This document shows, piece by piece, positions 58,710-64,000 of a DNA stretch of 64,000 bases (within the stretch, counting starts at the first letter, position 1; the number at the start of each line of letters is the position of its first letter). The position numbers and the translations under genes were made by a program. The notes beneath the pieces were generated by a model that saw nothing but the letters and a program-made list of their open reading frames with translations, did no database searches and had not been told where the DNA came from. This DNA is from Limosilactobacillus caccae (GTDB taxonomy: Bacteria; Bacillota; Bacilli; Lactobacillales; Lactobacillaceae). The DNA is taken from contig NZ_FTOY01000011.1 of assembly GCF_900156885.1 (NCBI RefSeq), positions 424,501-488,500 on the forward strand. The letters are read 5' to 3'.

Positions 58710-60086
58710 ATGGAAAATCAACGAATTCGCCATGCACTTATTATCATGGTTTTTGGGACCTTCTTCGGTCTCCTCTGCTCGACCTTAATGAATATTGCCC
58801 TGCCAACCTTTATGCAGGTCTTCCATATCAGCGAAGCGCGGGTACAGTGGGTCACCAACGGCTATATGCTGGTCAACGCCCTGATGATCCCGGTCAGCTC
58901 ATTTCTAATCAAACGCTTTTCATTTAAGCGCCTCTTTCTCCTCTTCTCGGCCATCTTTTTGCTAGGAACAATCGTGGGGGCAGTCGCCTGGTCATTTAAC
59001 ATGATTGTCGTTGCCCGGATGATCCAGGCGATTGGAGCGGGGATGATGATGCCGCTCGTCAACGTACTGGCGATCCGCTATGCTAAACCAGGGAAAAAGG
59101 GGCAAATCATGGGGATTATCGGCCTGGCCTTCAACTGTGCGCCAATCCTAGGACCAGCTTTTTCGGGCTTCTTGCTCCATTTTTTCTCTTGGCGCTACCT
59201 GTTCTTGCTGATTATTCCATTTGCAGTAATCACCCTTGCCCTATCGGTTTTCTTCCTGCCGTATATTCCGCACAATGAGTCGCCACAGTTCAATACTGCC
59301 GCGCTGATTATGATTACCATCGGTTTATGGTCGTTATTGATGGGACTGTCAAATGTCTCAAATAACCAGCTGATGTCATTTAACGTTGCTGGTTACGTCC
59401 TAATCGGTGGAATATTCTTATTCCTCTTTTACTTCAACCAACGGCACAGTAGCCGCCAGCTAATCAATTTTAAAATCTTTGCCCATAAGCAGTTCGTCCT
59501 CGCAACAGTCATCAACATGCTGATCACGGCAACGATGTACGGGAATGCGATTCTAATTCCCCTGCTTGTTCAGATTGTCTTGAAAGAAAGTACCGTTGTC
59601 TCGGCCATTGCGGTGTTACCGGGGGCAGTCTTGACCGGTTTACTATCGACCACCAGTGGGCGCTTCTACGATATCTACCCTATCAAAATTTTAGTCGGTG
59701 CGGGCCTCATCATTGATATCCTTGGAACTGCCGGACAGGCGGCAATCGGGGCACGGAGTTCTGTCTTGATCATCACTCTCTTCCAAACGGTTCGCCAGTT
59801 CGGACTGGTTACGATGTTGATCCCCTTGCAGACCCAGGCCTTGTCGCTCCTGCCAAACGAAATCGTGCCGGATGCCGTGGCAACCTTCAATACTCTCCGG
59901 CAAATTGCTGCTTCATTTGGGACGGCCCTAATCGTTGCCGTAGTGGGGATCGTCAACAACTTTGTCCACCAGCCGTCTTCCCATCTCGGTATTCAGGCTG
60001 GCTTTATCCTCTGCCTATGCCTGCTCTTCTTCTCCCTCTTCTTGAGTACGAAGCTCTACCATAAGATCCGGCAAGCAGCTGCCTAA
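58710..60086 (+). CDS. MFS drug exporter, DHA2 (14-helix) family
   Basis: 458 residues, about 14 hydrophobic helices. NIALPTFMQVFHISEARVQWVTNGYMLVNALMIPVSSFLIKRF is the DHA2 helix 1-2 motif; MIQAIGAGMMMPLVNVLAIRY and NCAPILGPAFSGFL are motifs of helices 4-5. The ATG at 58710 follows AAAGGAG at some distance, with no better start. Divergent from the CopY-like regulator, which may control it. Confidence 0.88.
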   Translation: MENQRIRHALIIMVFGTFFGLLCSTLMNIALPTFMQVFHISEARVQWVTNGYMLVNALMIPVSSFLIKRFSFKRLFLLFSAIFLLGTIVGAVAWSFNMIVVARMIQAIGAGMMMPLVNVLAIRYAKPGKKGQIMGIIGLAFNCAPILGPAFSGFLLHFFSWRYLFLLIIPFAVITLALSVFFLPYIPHNESPQFNTAALIMITIGLWSLLMGLSNVSNNQLMSFNVAGYVLIGGIFLFLFYFNQRHSSRQLINFKIFAHKQFVLATVINMLITATMYGNAILIPLLVQIVLKESTVVSAIAVLPGAVLTGLLSTTSGRFYDIYPIKILVGAGLIIDILGTAGQAAIGARSSVLIITLFQTVRQFGLVTMLIPLQTQALSLLPNEIVPDAVATFNTLRQIAASFGTALIVAVVGIVNNFVHQPSSHLGIQAGFILCLCLLFFSLFLSTKLYHKIRQAAA

Positions 60087-60091
60087 TTATG

Positions 60092-60122
60092 TTCTCACTG
60101 TTAGCAGTGGGGCTTTTTTATT
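60092..60122 (+). terminator. Weak terminator after the DHA2 gene
   Basis: CACTG/CAGTG hairpin followed by GGGGCTTTTTTATTT. Confidence 0.5.
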
Positions 60123-60205
60123 TAGCGGGTAGATAAAACGATTCACAAAAGGCTTTCCAAGCGAAATAAAAAAAGTGTAAACTAGTATGGAAAGGAGAAG
60201 ATTAA

Positions 60206-61366
60206 ATGTCTAAGTTTCGGTTGCAGTCGATCGTCTTCGTCTTAACGGCGTTTTTGCTCGGCTGCAATGAGTTTATGGTTGTTGGGGTGATTTCGGATAT
60301 TGCGAAGAGCTATTCAGCATCACTATCAACTGTCGGTTTTTTGGTCACCAGCTTTGCAATTATTTATGCAGTTTGTACCCCGGTGATCACAACACTAACA
60401 GGAAAATATGACCGCTTTAAGGTCCTAATGGTCTTAATGCTGGTCTTTTTAATCGGGAATACCCTAACGGCCTTTGCGCCTAACCTATTCTGGTTATTTG
60501 TTTCGCGGATTATCACGGCGGCAGTCGCGGGCGCAATTATTTCGTTAATCATGGTTTTCGTCAGCATCGTTGCCCCAATCGAGAAGCGGGCGATGCTCGT
60601 CGCCGCCACTTTTGCCGGTTTTTCAATTGCAACGATTGTCGGGGTACCGATTGGGACCGCCATTAGTACAGCTTTCTCATGGCACGATAGCTTCCTGCTG
60701 ATTTCCTTGCTAACGGTAATTGTGTACGGCTTCCTTTTCTGGTTAGTACCGCGCAATAGCCGGCAAGAAAACGCCTCATTAGCAAACCAGGTTCAACTAT
60801 TAAAGGACCGGCGGGTTTACATGGGAATTATCGTGATGATCTCACTGATGACCGCTGAGTATACCTTCTATACATATATCCGGCCAATCATCACGACCGT
60901 CCTGGGTTACTCGGCAAACCAGTTAAGCCTCCTCTTGGGATTAATCGGGGTGACCTTTATCCTTGGTAATACCTGCGCGGGGGTGATTGCTAACCGCTTT
61001 GGAATTACCAAGTTGACCTTGATTAGTGCAAGTGTGTTTGTGATGCTACTAGCGATGAACATCATTTTCCATGTTTCATGGCTTGGGATTGTCCTGTTGT
61101 GCCTTCTCTGCTTTGTCCTGGGGATGCCCGGGTCGATTCTGCAGGTGATGTTTCTCAACGTTGCTGATCGCGACTTTCCAGAGGCAATGAACCTCGCTTC
61201 ATCACTTAACCCGATCTGTACGAATATCGGGGTTTCACTAGGTTCATTGATTGCGTCAATCAGTGTCAACTTTGTCCAGATCAGTGAAATTGGTTATATC
61301 GGAGCAATTTTCGCCCTCGTTGCAATTGTTAGTTCTGCAGTGTTAATCAAAGTAGCAAAAAATTAA
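60206..61366 (+). CDS. MFS transporter, DHA1 (12-helix, AraJ-like)
   Basis: 386 residues, 12 helices. CNEFMVVGVISDIAKSYSASLSTVGFLVTSFAIIYAVCTPV then TGKYDRFKVL is the DHA1 layout, and VGVPIGTAIS lies in helix 5. Exports small molecules or sugars; substrate unknown. AAAGGAGAAG before the ATG. Confidence 0.85.
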   Translation: MSKFRLQSIVFVLTAFLLGCNEFMVVGVISDIAKSYSASLSTVGFLVTSFAIIYAVCTPVITTLTGKYDRFKVLMVLMLVFLIGNTLTAFAPNLFWLFVSRIITAAVAGAIISLIMVFVSIVAPIEKRAMLVAATFAGFSIATIVGVPIGTAISTAFSWHDSFLLISLLTVIVYGFLFWLVPRNSRQENASLANQVQLLKDRRVYMGIIVMISLMTAEYTFYTYIRPIITTVLGYSANQLSLLLGLIGVTFILGNTCAGVIANRFGITKLTLISASVFVMLLAMNIIFHVSWLGIVLLCLLCFVLGMPGSILQVMFLNVADRDFPEAMNLASSLNPICTNIGVSLGSLIASISVNFVQISEIGYIGAIFALVAIVSSAVLIKVAKN

Positions 61367-61372
61367 TTAAAA

Positions 61373-61411
61373 TAATGGTGAGAATATTGATTATTTTCGC
61401 CATTTTTTATT
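61373..61411 (+). terminator. Terminator after the DHA1 gene
   Basis: AATGGTGAGAATA pairs imperfectly with TATTTTCGCCATT, followed by TTTTTA. Confidence 0.65.
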
Positions 61412-61505
61412 TTAAAAAGCGCATTTCGTTTTTTTTACTTATCTATATTATAGGGAACTAATTAAAGATCACATCGTTTTCTTACGCAATAGTTATCTAT
61501 AACAA

Positions 61506-61555
61506 CGCAAGAGGCCGGAGAAGATATGTTTTCCCCGACCTCTTGCGCTATTTTC
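61506..61555. terminator. Strong hairpin before the DUF441 gene end
   Basis: CGCAAGAGGCCGG pairs with CCCGACCTCTTGCG; T-rich on the right side. It may end transcripts from either direction. Confidence 0.65.
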
Positions 61556-61585
61556 TTTTGTATTCTTGTCTATTCTTGTCTGCTT

Positions 61586-62041
61586 TCAAAAATGCAGATT
61601 AAGTAAGGTCACAATACAATAAGTCATCCCGCTTGCGATCACCGGTCCTGCAGCGACCCCCTTAAAGACGACCACGCCGACAATTGTCCCTAAGACAAGA
61701 GCAACGGTCACTTGGGGAACCGCGGCAAGCTGGTTAACCCCGTACTTCGATAGGATGGCAACAGCAATTCCGGCAAGGACCGCGATCCACCCAGCTGGTG
61801 AACGGAATGCCTTTGCCAGATCTGCAAAGCCAATTTGACCAGTCGCAATCGGAATTAGGATTGCAACCGAAATTACGGTCACGCCCCAATTAATCCCCCT
61901 TTGCTGAATAATTGGCAACCACTTTTGAAACAGTGGGATTAATTTTAATGCCATCACGACCCCAGTGGCGATAATCAAGGACTGGTTATGCCCACAAACG
62001 GCAATTAGTAAGATTAATGCTAAAAAAAGCCAGCTTTCCAT
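61586..62041 (-). CDS. DUF441 (YtwI-like) membrane protein
   Basis: 151 residues, four membrane helices; [33 protein letters not shown] and [24 protein letters not shown] are typical of the family. Function unknown. GGAGGAAT ribosome site present. Confidence 0.88.
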   Translation of the reverse strand: MESWLFLALILLIAVCGHNQSLIIATGVVMALKLIPLFQKWLPIIQQRGINWGVTVISVAILIPIATGQIGFADLAKAFRSPAGWIAVLAGIAVAILSKYGVNQLAAVPQVTVALVLGTIVGVVVFKGVAAGPVIASGMTYCIVTLLNLHF

Positions 62042-62148
62042 TTTAATTCCTCCTCAAAACTCTTCCTAGTATAACAGAAGCCCAAACTAAATGTCTGATT
62101 TACTTACCAAACTTCGCTATACTGGAGTGGTGGAAAGGAAGGGAGAAC

Positions 62149-64000
62149 ATGGCACCATTAACATACTGGCTGCTTGACTATGACGAAGAACAGTTAACGG
62201 TCGCATTTCAACCAGCAAAGCAGGGAAAAATATTTAAACTAACCCTTATGCCTGATAGCAGCGATGCACGACTACAGCAGTTCACCCGGTTAATGAGCAA
62301 TCTCGCAAAAGATGACCAGCACACCTATATCAGCTACGCGTCCCGCTTTTGGGAGATGCCTTTATTGGTGTTTGCTAATCGCCAATCAGCACAAGAGATC
62401 ATTGCCCTAGTCAATGAACGGCAAAAGTATTTAACTAGCCTCGACTCCCCTTTCACCGTCATCAACCAACACCGGCAATTATGGAATGATGCCGAGGTCA
62501 ACTTACTTTCTAGTTGGCAGCATAATGAATACTTTCTCGATATCCGTACCCTTGACGGCCGCATCGACCATGGAGAGCTAAGCCGCTACCAACGATATCT
62601 CGTTCAAGCTAACTTTCCCCTGCCCACTTCAGAAATGAGCCTTGCTGACCGGGTCGCGCTGGAACTAGCAAACCGCCGGCAACTATTTTTAATGCCTCAT
62701 TTTCAGCTGGCGTGGTCGCAGCACCGGGCAATTTTAGCCCGTTACCAGCAGGAAATAACTGCTGATCCCCACGAAAAATGGCAGGGAATGATGACAATTA
62801 TGCCGACCACCACGGATGCCGAAACGATCGAAGCAATTCTCTACCGTGACCACCATATTATTGACCGCCCGGTGGTTACTTTGCCGACACCCGCCAAGCT
62901 TGAATTGACAACACCCTGGGCTAAGCAATTGTTTGCGTACTACCACTCATTTGATCAGATTGACCGTCATAACCCCGTCGCCCTTGCCCGTGCCAGGCTT
63001 AAAAATAAACACTACCGACCACCAGTAATTGACAATCACGGGACACCATTTGCCCTTATTCCGTCAGAAGATGGCATTCATGGTTTTCCAATTAACCGCG
63101 ATGCCTTTGCCCAGACAAGCAATTTCCAGCAAGCAACGGCTTTTAACCAGCCTAACACTGCCCCAACGGTGATTAAGATAGAGCGGCCCCTCATCCACCA
63201 GGAATTAATGCTTGACCTAGGTGTTTTTGATGACCATGCGCGCCAGATCGTCGGTAAAATGATTTCGAACGTAAACGCGCATTACCCGCAAGCGACGAAG
63301 GAAAGTCACTTAGAACAAAAACTCTTACATGCACTTAAAGGAGCAGCCGATACTAGTTTTGACAACCATTTAAAGCAGCCAAATACGATTTTACAGGTCC
63401 GGTTAACCACCCAGCTGATAATGATTAAGCTTTGCCAGCAATTAATCAAAAATGGCTACCGGCTACTGTCAGTCAATACGACCCTCCTGTACGTCACCCC
63501 AACACCACGGGCAAATCCGTCCTTCCTTCAGCAGTTGCCAGACCAATTTAAGGTTACTGACCGGGGAACGAAATGGTTTGCCAAAAGTGCCAATGACCAC
63601 CTTTACCGCAGTAATGACGGGACGGTTAAGGTTGCTGGGGATAACACTAATCATTATCGTGGTCCCAATGTCTATACTGACCAACAACGGCCGACGGTCA
63701 CTGAAACTGTCCTGGTCGAATACCTCTTGGCGGCGGGCAACAAGCTGCCAATTAATGAACGGTTGCTGCGGCAACTACTTGAAAACCACCTAACGCGCGG
63801 GTTTCAGCCAGCGGAATGGATCCAACCAATTATTACTTCTAAATTAAAGCAGATTTTTACCATTGCTGATAAGAAAAGCAAGGCAATCGTTGCTAACCCG
63901 GTTTTACGTGGTTTCTTTGTCACAACACCAACTGAGTGGAAAGTCGTCCGCCTTTACGGCAGCAACCAACGGCCCAAAAATAGCCAGTGGGTGCAAGAGC
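62149..64000 (+). CDS. Degenerate family-B DNA polymerase-like protein (3' partial)
   Basis: The frame is open from the ATG at 62149 (AAGGGAG upstream) to the window edge: at least 617 residues without a stop. The C-terminal part follows the layout of phage-type PolB palm and thumb: LLHALKGAADTSFDNHLKQP at about 390-410 near motif B, a helix LTTQLIMIKLCQQLI, then NGYRLLSVNTTLLYV (436-450) where motif C normally reads NTDG, then ANDHLYRSNDGTVKVAG (481-497) and TVTETVLVEYLLAAG. T445 replaces the catalytic aspartate. No exonuclease motif was seen in the N-terminal 250 residues. Family assignment is tentative. Confidence 0.62.
   Translation, partial: MAPLTYWLLDYDEEQLTVAFQPAKQGKIFKLTLMPDSSDARLQQFTRLMSNLAKDDQHTYISYASRFWEMPLLVFANRQSAQEIIALVNERQKYLTSLDSPFTVINQHRQLWNDAEVNLLSSWQHNEYFLDIRTLDGRIDHGELSRYQRYLVQANFPLPTSEMSLADRVALELANRRQLFLMPHFQLAWSQHRAILARYQQEITADPHEKWQGMMTIMPTTTDAETIEAILYRDHHIIDRPVVTLPTPAKLELTTPWAKQLFAYYHSFDQIDRHNPVALARARLKNKHYRPPVIDNHGTPFALIPSEDGIHGFPINRDAFAQTSNFQQATAFNQPNTAPTVIKIERPLIHQELMLDLGVFDDHARQIVGKMISNVNAHYPQATKESHLEQKLLHALKGAADTSFDNHLKQPNTILQVRLTTQLIMIKLCQQLIKNGYRLLSVNTTLLYVTPTPRANPSFLQQLPDQFKVTDRGTKWFAKSANDHLYRSNDGTVKVAGDNTNHYRGPNVYTDQQRPTVTETVLVEYLLAAGNKLPINERLLRQLLENHLTRGFQPAEWIQPIITSKLKQIFTIADKKSKAIVANPVLRGFFVTTPTEWKVVRLYGSNQRPKNSQWVQE

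Overview
The window looks like the chromosome of a heterofermentative lactic acid bacterium, most probably a Limosilactobacillus (reuteri/fermentum group). Supporting signs are strong GGAGG ribosome sites, firmicute T-box and attenuator leaders, an LPXTG mucus-binding-type surface protein, a nucleoside 2-deoxyribosyltransferase very close to the Lactobacillus enzyme, an orphan DXP synthase, and DUF3290/DUF421, CrcB and YdcF neighbours typical of the family. No rRNA, tRNA, CRISPR array or replication origin was seen. The species call is inference; the genus-level call is fairly safe.

Region 1 (1-20.2 kb) is a nitrate-respiration island. It holds a B12/iron-type (FecBCD-like) ABC importer that may carry molybdate, a flavodoxin, moaE-moaD-narK, a three-gene cassette of unknown function, the oxygen/nitrate sensor nreABC, the cofactor genes mobA, mobB, moeA, moaB and moeB, and narGHJI for the heme-b quinol:nitrate reductase. 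moaA and moaC are not in the window. A TAGGG-N4-like half-palindrome, resembling what is recalled of the staphylococcal NreC site, occurs in the moaE/flavodoxin intergenic region and twice between moeB and narG, suggesting one regulon.

Region 2 (20.2-31 kb) is AT-richer accessory DNA. It carries a DMT permease, an unusual toxin-antitoxin pair, an IS200-type element and a truncated second one, pseudogene scraps, a LysR regulator divergent from a zinc alcohol dehydrogenase and a cupin, an esterase, a solitary DinJ antitoxin, a HAD phosphatase, and a decayed mazEF pair (frameshifted antitoxin, toxin with ATA where ATG is expected).

Region 3 (31-64 kb) is mostly core chromosome: a T-box-controlled MetE-like methyltransferase, membrane proteins, a PLD-plus-AAA ATPase protein, an RclA/Har-like flavin reductase, an orphan small-RNA gene, a secreted nuclease, an amino-acid permease with a threonine/serine-codon leader attenuator, a TQT-repeat LPXTG protein, Tpx, DXS, a DUF2075 helicase-like protein, UvrA2, CrcB pair, UbiB-like kinase, a CNNM protein, a CopY-like regulator and two MFS exporters. 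The window ends inside a large open gene that looks like a degenerate family-B DNA polymerase.

The most rewarding leads are the nar-linked unknown cassette (5.1-7.3 kb), the Thr/Ser attenuator (42.4-42.6 kb), the orphan RNA (39.7-39.9 kb), the degenerate PolB-like gene (62.1 kb to the end) and the PLD-AAA protein (35.8-38.2 kb).
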